Below, piece by piece: positions 28,681-37,289 of a stretch of 64,000 bases of DNA; position 1 is the stretch's first letter, and the number at the start of each line of letters is the position of its first letter. Origin of the DNA: Sporocytophaga myxococcoides (lineage in GTDB: Bacteria; Bacteroidota; Bacteroidia; Cytophagales; Cytophagaceae); NCBI RefSeq assembly GCF_000775915.1, contig NZ_BBLT01000008.1:228412-292411 (forward strand), written 5' to 3'. Made by a program: the position numbers and the translations under genes. The notes under the pieces were generated by a model. It was not told the origin of the DNA, did no database searches, and saw nothing but the letters and a program-made list of their open reading frames with translations.

Positions 28681-29220
28681 ATGAATAGGTCTTTGTTGAC
28701 ATTATTAGCGATATGTTTCGCTGTTTGTTCTTTCGCACAAAAAAACAAAGCATTTCCAGAACTATCTGGTGTAACAGTAGATGGACAAACTGTGACCTTA
28801 CCTGCGAGCACCAAAGGTAAGTATACATTGGTGGGTATTGCTTTTTCAAAAAAGGCAGAAGAGGATCTTACAAGCTGGATGAATCCTATGTTGAATACAT
28901 TTCGTCCCGGAAATAAAAAGGCGAATGTTCTTATTCCTGAGTATGACGTGAATATGTATTTTGTTCCGATGTTCACAGGATTGAACAAAGCTGCTGCTGC
29001 CACAGCCATGAAAAAGACAAAAGAATCATTGGATAAAAGACTTCATCAGCATGTGGTTTTTTATAAAGGAGATATGGATAATTATAAAGATCCTCTGCAA
29101 TTGAAGGATAAAGAGATTCCGTATTTTTTTGTTCTGGATCCGGATGGTAATATTGTACTCACATTGAAGGGTAAATATACTGACGAGAAGATGGAGTCTA
29201 TTGAGGAAATTCTTGAATAA
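28681..29220 (+). CDS. Secreted thioredoxin-fold-like protein without active-site cysteines
   Basis: A 179-residue protein with a signal peptide (LLTLLAICFAVCSFAQ). The mature sequence (FPELSGVTVDGQTVTLPAS, then YTLVGIAFSKKAEEDLTSWM, and IPYFFVLDPDGNIVLTLKGK) follows the layout of a thioredoxin-like fold, recalling redoxin/ATP10-type proteins, but there is no CxxC. It is therefore unlikely to be an oxidoreductase. Function is unknown. I chose the ATG at 28681, seven codons into the longest frame, because the promoter box would otherwise overlap the start. A strong terminator follows. Confidence 0.7.
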   Translation: MNRSLLTLLAICFAVCSFAQKNKAFPELSGVTVDGQTVTLPASTKGKYTLVGIAFSKKAEEDLTSWMNPMLNTFRPGNKKANVLIPEYDVNMYFVPMFTGLNKAAAATAMKKTKESLDKRLHQHVVFYKGDMDNYKDPLQLKDKEIPYFFVLDPDGNIVLTLKGKYTDEKMESIEEILE

Positions 29221-29250
29221 TAAAGTATATAGCTTAATTGAAAAATAAAG

Positions 29251-29283
29251 GGTGTTAAACAAGGACTAAGTCTGTTTAACACC
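29251..29283 (+). terminator. Intrinsic terminator
   Basis: Perfect 11-bp stem GGTGTTAAACA (29251-29261) / TGTTTAACACC (29273-29283) followed by TTTTATTTTTTTATTTTT. It lies 30 bp after the preceding stop. Confidence 0.88.
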
Positions 29284-29356
29284 TTTTATTTTTTTATTTT
29301 TATACAAATTGTTATCTGCAAAGTTAAAGTGGGATATTTGAAAAAGATTTAAAGAT

Positions 29357-30019
29357 ATGCAAAAAGGTAAAACAGCATTGATATTTGGAGCAACAGGATT
29401 AGTAGGGAAGGAGCTCACAGGCATTTTAATAAATGATGAAAGATATGATTCGATAAAAATTTTCGGAAGACACTCATCTGGCTTTGCTGGTGAAAAAGTT
29501 AAGGAGATTATCACAGAATTAAACAACAAATCTTTGCTTGAAGCAGAAATGACAGGCGATCATGTTTTTTGTTGTCTCGGTACCACTATTAAAAAGGCGA
29601 AAACAAAAGAAGCTTTCAGAAAAGTTGATCTTGGATTTCCAAAGCTTATAGCCGAGGTTGCATCTGCTACAGATATTTCGAAGATGATCGTTATTTCCTC
29701 TATAGGAGCGAGCACACATACCTCCAATTTCTACCTGAAGACTAAAGGGGAAATGGAAGAAACACTTACCGGAATTTTAAAGAACAGAGTTTATTTTTTA
29801 CGTCCCTCTTTCCTCCTTGGAAATAGAAGCGAGTCTCGCCCCGGAGAGCAAGCCGGGAAGTTTTTAATGAAATTGGTAGGGCCTTTATTCCGGGGTAAAA
29901 TGAAAAAATACAGGGCTATAGAGGCCCATACAGTAGCTGAAGCTATGGTTCATATTGCCAATGAAGTTGGGGATAAGCATGTTTTTGAGTCAGACGAGAT
30001 TATAGATGTTTTAAGCTGA
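29357..30019 (+). CDS. NAD(P)-binding Rossmann-fold oxidoreductase (atypical SDR, TIP30-like)
   Basis: A 220-residue atypical short-chain dehydrogenase/reductase. The cofactor motif is GATGLVGKEL near the N-terminus. DHVFCCLGTTIKKAKTKEAF and VISSIGAS, followed by a Tyr/Lys pair (FYLKTKGEME) and YFLRPSFLLGNR, match the HTATIP2/TIP30-like branch often annotated as nucleoside-diphosphate-sugar epimerase. Substrate is unknown. The stop codon TGA falls inside an AAAGC-type repeat (from 30013), so the last residues (DVLS) are partly encoded by it. Confidence 0.85.
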   Translation: MQKGKTALIFGATGLVGKELTGILINDERYDSIKIFGRHSSGFAGEKVKEIITELNNKSLLEAEMTGDHVFCCLGTTIKKAKTKEAFRKVDLGFPKLIAEVASATDISKMIVISSIGASTHTSNFYLKTKGEMEETLTGILKNRVYFLRPSFLLGNRSESRPGEQAGKFLMKLVGPLFRGKMKKYRAIEAHTVAEAMVHIANEVGDKHVFESDEIIDVLS

Positions 30020-30067
30020 AAGCAGAAAGTCCAAAGTTAAAAGTCGAAAGCTTAAAGCAAAAAGTGT
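30013..30067 (+). repeat. AAAGCTTAAAGC-type repeat, copy 2
   Basis: Run of AAAGC/AAAGT units (AAGCTGAAAGCAGAAAGT, then GTCGAAAGCTTAAAGCAAAA) starting at the end of the oxidoreductase gene and containing its stop codon. A related copy in opposite orientation lies at 30777-30808. Confidence 0.75.
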
Positions 30068-30095
30068 GAAGATGAGAGTTGTTGAATAATTACTT

Positions 30096-30659
30096 TTAGT
30101 TTCTTTCGAAGGAAATAAAATCAATATAGAAATAATCGTTTAACGTTGGGTCGACTGCAAAAAGTTCACCTGTCTTTTGATTCTCAATGATGACGATGTC
30201 ATGATCTTTTAAAAATAAGGTATCAAAAAATTGGTGAACATTTGTTTTAAATAGGTAAAGCTGGGCTATTTGTGGTTTGGCTTTCCAATTTTTATCCAGA
30301 TTATACTTTTTAAAAAGATAGTTACAGGTTGTAGAAAAGCAGGCTGAATATCCAACACAATGCGCTGTTTGGGTATATATTAGCTTATTGGGATCATTCG
30401 TATTTGGAGCAACTGAATAATTTAAAAGTTTTGCTGTAGTGGAAAGGCCTATTTTTATTATATCCTTAACGTCAGTTGTGGGATTACTTTTTACATTAAT
30501 TTCAATATAAGAGATAAGTTTTTTATCCTTTGGTAAATAATTTTGTCTTTGTCCTATTGATTTATATGTAACAATAGATCTATATAACCATCCTCGCAGA
30601 AAGAATGAGATGGTCAATAATAATAGTATTGAAAGAAGTAGTCGTTTGTTAAATTTCAT
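30096..30659 (-). CDS. Membrane-anchored protein with transglutaminase-like Cys-His-Asp pattern
   Basis: A 187-residue protein with one N-terminal membrane segment (LLLSILLLLTISFFLRGW). The rest, probably periplasmic, has HCVGYSACFS (C101), NVHQFFDT (H142) and LFAVDPTLND (D170). The spacing of Cys, His and Asp, with VGYS beside the Cys, resembles transglutaminase/cysteine-protease-like folds. I infer a possible thiol enzyme but cannot confirm the family. It is flanked on both sides by inverted copies of the AAAGC-type repeat. ATG start; no operon partner. Confidence 0.55.
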   Translation of the reverse strand: MKFNKRLLLSILLLLTISFFLRGWLYRSIVTYKSIGQRQNYLPKDKKLISYIEINVKSNPTTDVKDIIKIGLSTTAKLLNYSVAPNTNDPNKLIYTQTAHCVGYSACFSTTCNYLFKKYNLDKNWKAKPQIAQLYLFKTNVHQFFDTLFLKDHDIVIIENQKTGELFAVDPTLNDYFYIDFISFERN

Positions 30660-30776
30660 TTTTAAAAAAATGTAGAATAGAAGACCTGATCGGTTCCTTT
30701 CTTTTAGATACGAATTTTAGTTCCCTTGGTAACAACTACTTTTCAACATATTTATTTTAAAAATAATCCTGAATTC

Positions 30777-30808
30777 TCTTTTTACTTTTTACTTTCGACT
30801 TTCAGCTC
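30777..30808 (-). repeat. AAAGC-type repeat, copy 3 (inverted)
   Basis: Read on the minus strand it gives AGCTGAAAGTCGAAAGTAAA and further AAAG units, matching the 30013 copy in opposite orientation. It lies upstream of the transglutaminase-like gene. Confidence 0.65.
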
Positions 30809-30859
30809 TAAAAGAACAAGCTTAATTCGACACTTGTTTATGAGTTAGGATTGTATCGT

Positions 30860-31786
30860 ATGGAGTATAAAGATTATTATAAAATACTTGGTGTCTCCAA
30901 AACTGCTTCGCAGAATGAGATTAAGAAAGCATTTAAAAAGCTTGCTGTGAAATATCACCCTGATAAAAATCCGGGAGATAAGGAAGCTGAAACTAGGTTT
31001 AAGGAAGCAAATGAAGCTAACAGTGTTCTTAGTGACCCTGAAAAAAGGAAGCAATACGATGAGATGGGAGATAATTGGAAGTATTATGAGCAAATGAAAA
31101 ACCAAGGTGGAGGGGGGACTTATAATCCTTTTGGTGGAGGTGGCACTTATGAATATAGCAGTTCCGGAGGCTTTGATGCAGAAAGTTTTGCTGATTTTTT
31201 TGAAAACATATTCAGCCGATCAGGAAAAAGTAAAGGAGGATTCTCTACCGGGGGCCGAGCTTACAAAGGGAACGATTTTCAGGCAGAACTGGAAATAACT
31301 CTGGAAGAAGCCTATAGAGGAACAGAAAAAATTGTAAATGTTAACGGTCAGCCTTTAAGGATAAAACTAAAACCAGGAATTGCTGATGAACAAATTATAA
31401 AGCTCAAAGAAAAAGGAGGCCAGGGAGCGGGTGGAGGAAAACCTGGAGACCTATATATTACTATACGGGTCGTAAAGCATTATAAATATGAACGCATAGG
31501 AGATAATTTGTACGTTGATGTTCCTGTAGATTTGTATACTTTGATACTGGGTGGTAAAACAGAAGTAAATACTTTAAAGGGAATGATTAAACTGGATATT
31601 CCTAAGGGAACAGAAAGTGGTAAAGTATTAAGATTAAGAAATCTGGGAATGCCTGTATATAATGAAACCGGAAAGTTTGGTGATCTATATGCAAAGGTAC
31701 TTGTTCAGTTACCTAAAAATTTATCAGAAAAGGAGGAGGCTTTATTCAAGCAGCTGGCCTCTTTAAGAGAATATGCTAAAGTTTAA
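30860..31786 (+). CDS. DnaJ-class co-chaperone of the CbpA type
   Basis: A Hsp40 co-chaperone of about 308 residues. The J domain comes first ([20 protein letters not shown]) with the HPD motif at 33-35 in [10 protein letters not shown] Gly/Phe-rich linker ([13 protein letters not shown]) follows, then the two beta-barrel substrate-binding domains ([18 protein letters not shown] and [19 protein letters not shown]). No zinc-finger cysteines are present, which makes it CbpA-like (class II) rather than DnaJ. It should stimulate DnaK ATPase activity. I chose the ATG at 30860. A small unknown gene follows after 3 bp, the position taken by the modulator cbpM in enterobacteria. Confidence 0.92.
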   Translation: MEYKDYYKILGVSKTASQNEIKKAFKKLAVKYHPDKNPGDKEAETRFKEANEANSVLSDPEKRKQYDEMGDNWKYYEQMKNQGGGGTYNPFGGGGTYEYSSSGGFDAESFADFFENIFSRSGKSKGGFSTGGRAYKGNDFQAELEITLEEAYRGTEKIVNVNGQPLRIKLKPGIADEQIIKLKEKGGQGAGGGKPGDLYITIRVVKHYKYERIGDNLYVDVPVDLYTLILGGKTEVNTLKGMIKLDIPKGTESGKVLRLRNLGMPVYNETGKFGDLYAKVLVQLPKNLSEKEEALFKQLASLREYAKV

Positions 31787-31789
31787 TTT

Positions 31790-32167
31790 ATGGCATTTGA
31801 AATTCAATTATATAATTATATTCCCTTTACAGAGGAAGATAATTTAGACAGAATAATAGCTTCTTTGCCTGAACCCTCAGAATACTTAAGTCATCTGTGG
31901 AGAACTATAGGCCACGAGGAGGATGATTTTGAAGAGGCAGTATGTAGGGCAAAAATGATTCTTCAGGCTCTTCATATTCCCGAGGAACTTAACTTTAAAA
32001 AAATATTCAGAAGTTACGATGGCCATACTATACTGGCGGATTATAAAATTTCAGAGCTTGGAAGTTTTTTGATTATTATGAATGGAAATCCATTGCACGA
32101 GACTACAGCAGGATTTCAGTTAAACCTGATACAAAGTCTTTTCAATGTTGAAAAAAACTATATTTAA
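31790..32167 (+). CDS. Unknown small protein downstream of the CbpA-type gene
   Basis: A 125-residue acidic, soluble protein (MAFEIQLYNYIPFTEEDN...; WRTIGHEEDDFEEAVCRAKM). I do not recognise the family, and it does not look like the MerR-related CbpM of Escherichia coli. It starts three bases after the co-chaperone stop, so it is surely co-transcribed and may be functionally linked. It is followed by a universal stress protein gene on the same strand, which fits a stress-response unit. No signal peptide or membrane segment is seen. Confidence 0.65.
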   Translation: MAFEIQLYNYIPFTEEDNLDRIIASLPEPSEYLSHLWRTIGHEEDDFEEAVCRAKMILQALHIPEELNFKKIFRSYDGHTILADYKISELGSFLIIMNGNPLHETTAGFQLNLIQSLFNVEKNYI

Positions 32168-32216
32168 GTGTTTGTTTGTTGTGAATACAAAAAGGGAATT
32201 AAAAAGTTGTCTGGTT

Positions 32217-33068
32217 ATGAAAAAGATTCTTTGTCCGGTAGATTTCTCTGATGTTTCATACAGAGGAGTAAATTTTGCCAATGAAATAGTTAAAATTACT
32301 GGAGGATCACTAATCTTAATAAATCTGTATCACATAACTCCGATAGAACCGGGTACTGCAAGTTATTTGTCCAGTGATATTGTGACGGAAGCGGAAGAGG
32401 AAGCGAGGCGTGGATTACAGGATATCATCAATGGTTTGCCCAAAGGAGATAATGTAATTTACGATTATGTTGTAAAATATGGAATTCCGGAAGATGAAAT
32501 ACCACATTTTGCAAGAAAGGAAAATGTTGACATGATTGTTATGGGAACGGAAGGGGCAGAAGGCTTGAAGAAAATTTTTATGGGCTCCGTCACAGCTACA
32601 GTAGCAGAAGAATCTGGCTGTCCGGTTTTGGTTGTGCCATCTAATGTGGAATATCATCCGATCAAACAAATAGTTTATGCTACTGATCTTAATGGAAATG
32701 AAACAGAAGGAATTTCTTTTGTAATTGAACTAGCTCAGTTGTTCGATGCACATATATCTTTTTTCAGTATCCAGAAAAAGCATAATTATAAAGAGGAAGA
32801 AGAATTTATAAAATATGCTCTAGAAAAGTTACTCCTCAATCAATCGTATAAGAAAATGAGTTTTGATCTGAATGAAGGGGATGATATTGAAGCTGGTATT
32901 AATGCTTATGCTAAAAGTAAGAATGCTGATATTCTGGTATTGGCAACACATGAAAGAAGTTTTCTGAAAAAAATATTTTCTCGCAGTCAGACAAAAGAAA
33001 TCCTATATAATCCTGAACTACCTATTCTGGCTGTACATAAAGTGGAAGAGCATGTATCAGCCAAATAG
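32217..33068 (+). CDS. Tandem universal stress protein (UspA family)
   Basis: A 283-residue protein with two Usp domains. Domain one starts KKILCPVDFSDVSYRGVNFA and carries the nucleotide-binding pattern VMGTEGAEGLKKIFMGSVTA ... CPVLVVPS. Domain two (VYATDLNGNETEGISF to LPILAVHK) lacks the full glycine motif. I chose the ATG at 32217, since the longest frame starts inside the preceding gene. It is the second such protein in the window (the other is at 18222), and here it ends a CbpA / unknown / UspA unit. Confidence 0.88.
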   Translation: MKKILCPVDFSDVSYRGVNFANEIVKITGGSLILINLYHITPIEPGTASYLSSDIVTEAEEEARRGLQDIINGLPKGDNVIYDYVVKYGIPEDEIPHFARKENVDMIVMGTEGAEGLKKIFMGSVTATVAEESGCPVLVVPSNVEYHPIKQIVYATDLNGNETEGISFVIELAQLFDAHISFFSIQKKHNYKEEEEFIKYALEKLLLNQSYKKMSFDLNEGDDIEAGINAYAKSKNADILVLATHERSFLKKIFSRSQTKEILYNPELPILAVHKVEEHVSAK

Positions 33069-33125
33069 TGAATGGAATAATTAATAATCATTTTATATTT
33101 TAAAACATGCAGGGAAAAGAATGGC

Positions 33126-33362
33126 TTAAATATTCCCTTTAGTGCCAAAGTTGAATCCGATACTTGATTTATTGGCGTTTTTCTTCGATGCTTTAAAAGT
33201 GACATATAAGTAATTTTCCTGGAATGTAACAGAAGGAAAATTGTCTACAATATTGAATTCCTTTGAAAGTTCATCAATTATGGATTCTACATCTGTTATT
33301 GCAACTCCGTTTTTGTCAAATTTTAATTCAATTCTTTTGGTAACTATCTGTAAATTTTTCAT
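33126..33362 (-). CDS. Small hypothetical protein
   Basis: A 78-residue minus-strand frame beginning with ATG (MKNLQIVTKRIELKFDKNG). It has a balanced amino acid composition and no membrane segment. I do not recognise it. Support is limited to a plausible start and the absence of an overlapping plus-strand gene; it could be chance. Confidence 0.4.
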   Translation of the reverse strand: MKNLQIVTKRIELKFDKNGVAITDVESIIDELSKEFNIVDNFPSVTFQENYLYVTFKASKKNANKSSIGFNFGTKGNI

Positions 33363-33576
33363 AAATAATATCCTGGGTTAAAATAGTACTTCCCTCGAAA
33401 TCCAGCATCTGAAGTAATGGTATAATTTAATATAATACTTATAATATTCAAATTGTTTTCCCTTATCAGAAGAAATTGCTCCTTTCACTACTCTAAAGAA
33501 AGCCTTCTATATTAGAAACAAAAAGAAGAAAAAGTATTTATGATGGAAGCATTTTGTCTGAAAACGGAGGGTATCA

Positions 33577-34485
33577 ATGTTCCGGGTAATTTTGTTTACA
33601 ATAGTAAGGAAATTTTCCATTCTGGGGAAATTGATTTTTGAAGCTTACAAGGAGTGGGTTAAGGATAAAGGTACAAATCTTGCTACTGGTCTGGCATTTT
33701 ACCAGACTTTATCAATTGCTCCATTGGTGGCATTTATATACATAATTTCTTTAAAGACATTCGGTTTTCAAAAAACTAAAGAAGTAATTCTCCCTTTAAT
33801 AGCTGATTTTTTTCCTCCCAATTTTGTAGATGTAATAAAGTTTTTATTGACAAGAGAGAAAGGTTTTCCTCCTTCCAATGAATCGACTTTTGCTGGTGTT
33901 ACTATTGTGACATTTATATTGGGAACAGTTAACTATTTTGCACAGCTGAAAGATTCCATAGAACTTATATGGGGAGATATCCGTGATCGTTTTGGAGTTA
34001 TTGAAGCAATCAAAAGAAATTATGATGATGTTAAAACTACAGTATCTTCTTTGTTTGTGATCGCCATTTTTATAATGATTAACGGAATATTACCTCATCC
34101 TTATCTGAACAATTCATCAGTATTTTCCTTTGTTAATGATTTTGGAATTGAATTATTTAAAGTTTTAATACAAGTTTTTTTTATATCTGTTCTTTATACA
34201 TTTTTTTTCAAATCCATGCCACCTTATTCTGTGAGTATTTGGGAAGCCCTTCCTGCAGGAATTCTGGGAGGTGTATTGCAAGCGATAGGAAGGGAAATCA
34301 TGATAGTAATTGTAGGTAGTGAAACTGATACCAGTGTGACAGCTTCGTTGTTATCCTTTCAGCTTTGGTTCTTTTATAGCAATATAGTGCTTATGTACAC
34401 GGCTGAGTTTTCCAAGGTATATGTTTTTTATAAAAGGAATACCACACTTAAAAATATAAAATCTTTTTATCCTAAAAATGAATGA
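33577..34485 (+). CDS. YihY/BrkB family inner-membrane protein
   Basis: A 302-residue integral membrane protein with about six hydrophobic segments. The family-defining start DKGTNLATGLAFYQTLSIAP is near residue 30, and a late segment (GGVLQAIGREIM ... LLSFQLWFFYSNIVLMYTAEF) also matches. Members were once misnamed ribonuclease BN; the function is unknown and may be transport. The ATG has a good GGAGG site 8 nt upstream. Its end overlaps the SulP gene by 8 bp, so the two are translationally coupled. Confidence 0.88.
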   Translation: MFRVILFTIVRKFSILGKLIFEAYKEWVKDKGTNLATGLAFYQTLSIAPLVAFIYIISLKTFGFQKTKEVILPLIADFFPPNFVDVIKFLLTREKGFPPSNESTFAGVTIVTFILGTVNYFAQLKDSIELIWGDIRDRFGVIEAIKRNYDDVKTTVSSLFVIAIFIMINGILPHPYLNNSSVFSFVNDFGIELFKVLIQVFFISVLYTFFFKSMPPYSVSIWEALPAGILGGVLQAIGREIMIVIVGSETDTSVTASLLSFQLWFFYSNIVLMYTAEFSKVYVFYKRNTTLKNIKSFYPKNE

Positions 34486-36142
34486 AAAGAAGAATCATGG
34501 TGGCAAAAGGCTGAAGTTTCCTCAGGATATAATTGCGGCTGCTACAGGAAGTATTGCTGCTTTACCTGAAGGTATGGCTCTCGGTGCTATGGCTGGTATG
34601 AATCCTATTCATGGTTTGTATGCTTCTATCATTGGTCCTCTTATTGGATCATGGACTACTAGCTCTGTATATATGGTTGTGTCAACTACGGGGGCTTTGG
34701 CTTTAGCTACAAGGGGAGCATTGCATGGTATCAGCCAGGATGAAAAGATTTCCGTTCTTGTGTTGATTACCATTCTTGCCGGTATTATTCAGATTCTGAT
34801 GGGTATTTTTAGACTTGGCTATCTTATAAGGTTTGTTTCAAACTCAGTGATGCGAGGATTTTTGAGTGCAGTAGCACTAACAATTGTTCTTAGTCAGTTT
34901 GCAGATATTTCAGGTTATTATGGAAGTAAGCATAGTAATAAAGTACTGAAGGCTTTGGATGTTATTTTACACTATAAAGAAATTAATTTTTATGCCTTGG
35001 GAATTGCAATGTTGACAATTATTATGACTCTTTATCTTGCAACAACCAAACTTAAAAATTTTTCAATGTTTTTTTCTTTAACGGCAGCTTCACTGATAAC
35101 TTTTTTTGTGAAAAATTCACCTATCAGGCTTGTTGGGAATGAAAATAAAATTCCTAATGAATTGCCTTCATTAATGTTACCTCAATATGAAAATATTCCG
35201 GATGTTTTTATTTCATCATTAGCCATTGCTCTTATAGGTTTCATACAAGGAGCAGGCGTTGGTCATATGAGACCAAATCCCGACGGAAAATATCCGGACT
35301 CCAGCAAGGACTTGAGGGGAGAGGGGCTTGCTAATATAGCTTCCGGATTTTTTACTGGAATACCTGTAGGAGGTTCTGTTAGTCATACCTCTGTATTGAC
35401 ATCAGCTGGAGCCTATTCCAGGTGGGCTACCTTTATTTCAGCTATTATGATTGGATTGCTTGTATACACTATGAGCGGATTTATTGAACACTTGCCAATG
35501 GCGGCATTAGGCGGCATTTTAATTATTTCAGGTTTTTGGTCTATTAATAGGGAAGGGATTTTAACAATATGGGAAACAAGTATTCAGGCCAGGTGTATTA
35601 TGAGCTTTACTTTTATAGCCACACTTGCTGTTCCTATTCAATATGCTGTACTCGGTTCTGTGGTGCTTACATTTCTCTTGCATATTGTAGAGGCTTCTAA
35701 TAGAGTGAAGTTAAAAGCACTTATAGTAGCAGATGATGGTTTTTTGAAGGAGATACAGCCACCCTCTCAAATTTCAAGTAAGGAGGTGGTAATGCTCCAT
35801 CCCTCAGGTAGTCTTTTTTTTGCTGGAGCATATGTATTGAAAGACCTTTTGCCAAAAGCAGATAAAGCAGAACATTCTGTTGTAATTATTGGGCTAAGAG
35901 GAAGAAAAGAAATAGGAAGTACTTTTGTTACTGTTATTAAAGAATACCATGAACACCTCAAAAGACATCATTGTATATTGAAATTGGTTGGAGTGGGGCA
36001 GGTTGTCTATCATCAACTGGATAGAACAGATTTATTGGAGGAGATTGGAAAAGAAAATGTATATCGTTTTGATACTGAATTGGGAAGACCTATGATGCGT
36101 GCACGCAAAGATGGATATCAATGGATCAGAGAGCAACACTAG
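34478..36142 (+). CDS. SulP family anion transporter with STAS domain
   Basis: A 554-residue SLC26/SulP-type inner-membrane carrier, usually for sulfate or bicarbonate. The N-terminal transport domain has the motifs ALPEGMALGAMAGMNPIHGL and GLANIASGFFTGIPVGGSVSHTS, with 10 or more hydrophobic segments. The C-terminal STAS domain starts about residue 430 (EVVMLHPSGSLFFAGAYVLK ... VVIIGLRGRKEIGSTFV). Substrate cannot be read from sequence. It is coupled to the YihY gene upstream and is followed closely by the FGE-like gene, which has a sulfatase-related fold. Confidence 0.9.
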   Translation: MNEKKNHGGKRLKFPQDIIAAATGSIAALPEGMALGAMAGMNPIHGLYASIIGPLIGSWTTSSVYMVVSTTGALALATRGALHGISQDEKISVLVLITILAGIIQILMGIFRLGYLIRFVSNSVMRGFLSAVALTIVLSQFADISGYYGSKHSNKVLKALDVILHYKEINFYALGIAMLTIIMTLYLATTKLKNFSMFFSLTAASLITFFVKNSPIRLVGNENKIPNELPSLMLPQYENIPDVFISSLAIALIGFIQGAGVGHMRPNPDGKYPDSSKDLRGEGLANIASGFFTGIPVGGSVSHTSVLTSAGAYSRWATFISAIMIGLLVYTMSGFIEHLPMAALGGILIISGFWSINREGILTIWETSIQARCIMSFTFIATLAVPIQYAVLGSVVLTFLLHIVEASNRVKLKALIVADDGFLKEIQPPSQISSKEVVMLHPSGSLFFAGAYVLKDLLPKADKAEHSVVIIGLRGRKEIGSTFVTVIKEYHEHLKRHHCILKLVGVGQVVYHQLDRTDLLEEIGKENVYRFDTELGRPMMRARKDGYQWIREQH

Positions 36143-36195
36143 CTTTTAAACATATATTTTTAACAGATGTTTGTAAGATTGATTTACAATTGTGC

Positions 36196-37176
36196 ATGTC
36201 TATGAAAGATATTACTATTCGCCCTGATAAATCTAATTTGGTTAATAATGAACCACATCCTTGCATGGTATGGGTGCCTGGTGGGAAGTTTAAAATGGGC
36301 TCGGATAAACACTATCCTGAGGAAAGTCCTGCCCATGAAGTGCAGGTAGAAGGTTTCTGGATGGATAAGTTCAACGTTACCAATCAGGAATTTGAAAGAT
36401 TTGTTCAGGAGACTTCTTACGTTACAATTGCAGAGAGACCTCTGAGTGGAGAAGACTATCCCGGAGCTGATCCTGCCATGCTTTATCCTGGTTCTCTTGT
36501 TTTTCAGAAGCCGGAAAAAAGAGTTGATCTCAATAATTACATGAACTGGTGGGCTTTTATCCATGGGGCAAGCTGGAGACATCCTGAAGGCCCAAAAAGT
36601 GATTTGGAAGGGAGATGGGAACATCCTGTCACACATGTGGCCTGGGAAGATGTGGAAGCTTATGCTAAATGGATTGGTAAAGAACTTCCCACAGAAGCAG
36701 AATGGGAGTTTGCCGCGAGAGGTGGATTGGAAGGTAAAGTCTTTGAGTGGGGGGATGAGATGACTCCTAATAAAAAGATGATGGCCAATTTCTGGCAAGG
36801 CGAATTCCCCTGGCAGAACTTTAATCTTGACGGTTATGAAGGAACATCTCCTGTTGGGATTTACCCTGCAAATGGATATGGTTTGCATGATATGTGCGGT
36901 AATGTATGGGAATGGACACAGGACTGGTTCATCTCAAGGCATAAGGTAGATAAGGCAAAGACTTGTTGTATCCCATCCAATCCCAGAGGAGGAGAAAAAG
37001 ATGCAAGTTTAGACCCTCACCAGCCAGATATAAAAATTCCCAGAAAGGTCCTTAAAGGAGGAAGTCATCTTTGTGCTCCAAATTATTGTTTTCGTTTCAG
37101 GCCTGCAGCCCGCTCTCCTCAAATGATTGATTCAGGAGCATGTCATATAGGGTTTAGGTGCATTGTTAGAGTTTAA
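36196..37176 (+). CDS. Formylglycine-generating-enzyme-like (SUMF1 domain) protein lacking one catalytic Cys
   Basis: A protein of about 326 residues with a full FGE-sulfatase domain (MVWVPGGKFKMGSDKHYPEE ... PVTHVAWEDVEAYAKWIGKELPTEAEWEFAARGG ... GNVWEWTQDWF ... GFRC). In human FGE the reactive pair is C336/C341. Here the first Cys is kept (NYCFRFR) but the second position is Pro (RPAAR). Oxidation of sulfatase cysteine by the classical pair is therefore doubtful, though many bacterial homologues share this form. The start is uncertain: ATG at 36196 or 36202 is preferred over 36121, which lies inside the SulP gene. The stop lies in an AAAGC-type repeat. Confidence 0.85.
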   Translation: MSMKDITIRPDKSNLVNNEPHPCMVWVPGGKFKMGSDKHYPEESPAHEVQVEGFWMDKFNVTNQEFERFVQETSYVTIAERPLSGEDYPGADPAMLYPGSLVFQKPEKRVDLNNYMNWWAFIHGASWRHPEGPKSDLEGRWEHPVTHVAWEDVEAYAKWIGKELPTEAEWEFAARGGLEGKVFEWGDEMTPNKKMMANFWQGEFPWQNFNLDGYEGTSPVGIYPANGYGLHDMCGNVWEWTQDWFISRHKVDKAKTCCIPSNPRGGEKDASLDPHQPDIKIPRKVLKGGSHLCAPNYCFRFRPAARSPQMIDSGACHIGFRCIVRV

Positions 37177-37208
37177 AGCTAAATGCTTAAAGCTTAAAGC
37201 AAAAAGTA
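37172..37208 (+). repeat. AAAGCTTAAAGC-type repeat, copy 4
   Basis: TTTAAAGCTAAATGCTTAAA followed by GCTTAAAGCAAAAAGTA. The first TAA is the stop codon of the FGE-like gene. Confidence 0.75.
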
Positions 37209-37289
37209 TATCTGTGTTTCATTAGGTGAATTGTTTTGGGAAAAAGCAGGAATGAAATAAATAATAAAGGTTACCAGAAATAATTACAA

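Noticed and set aside
28602..29282. Minus-strand frames opposite the 28681 secreted protein gene
   Set aside because: They overlap a gene with a promoter, signal peptide and terminator; no protein features of their own.
36121..36196. Extended N-terminus of the FGE-like protein starting inside the SulP gene
   Set aside because: The extra residues come from SulP coding sequence in another frame and are not part of the FGE fold.
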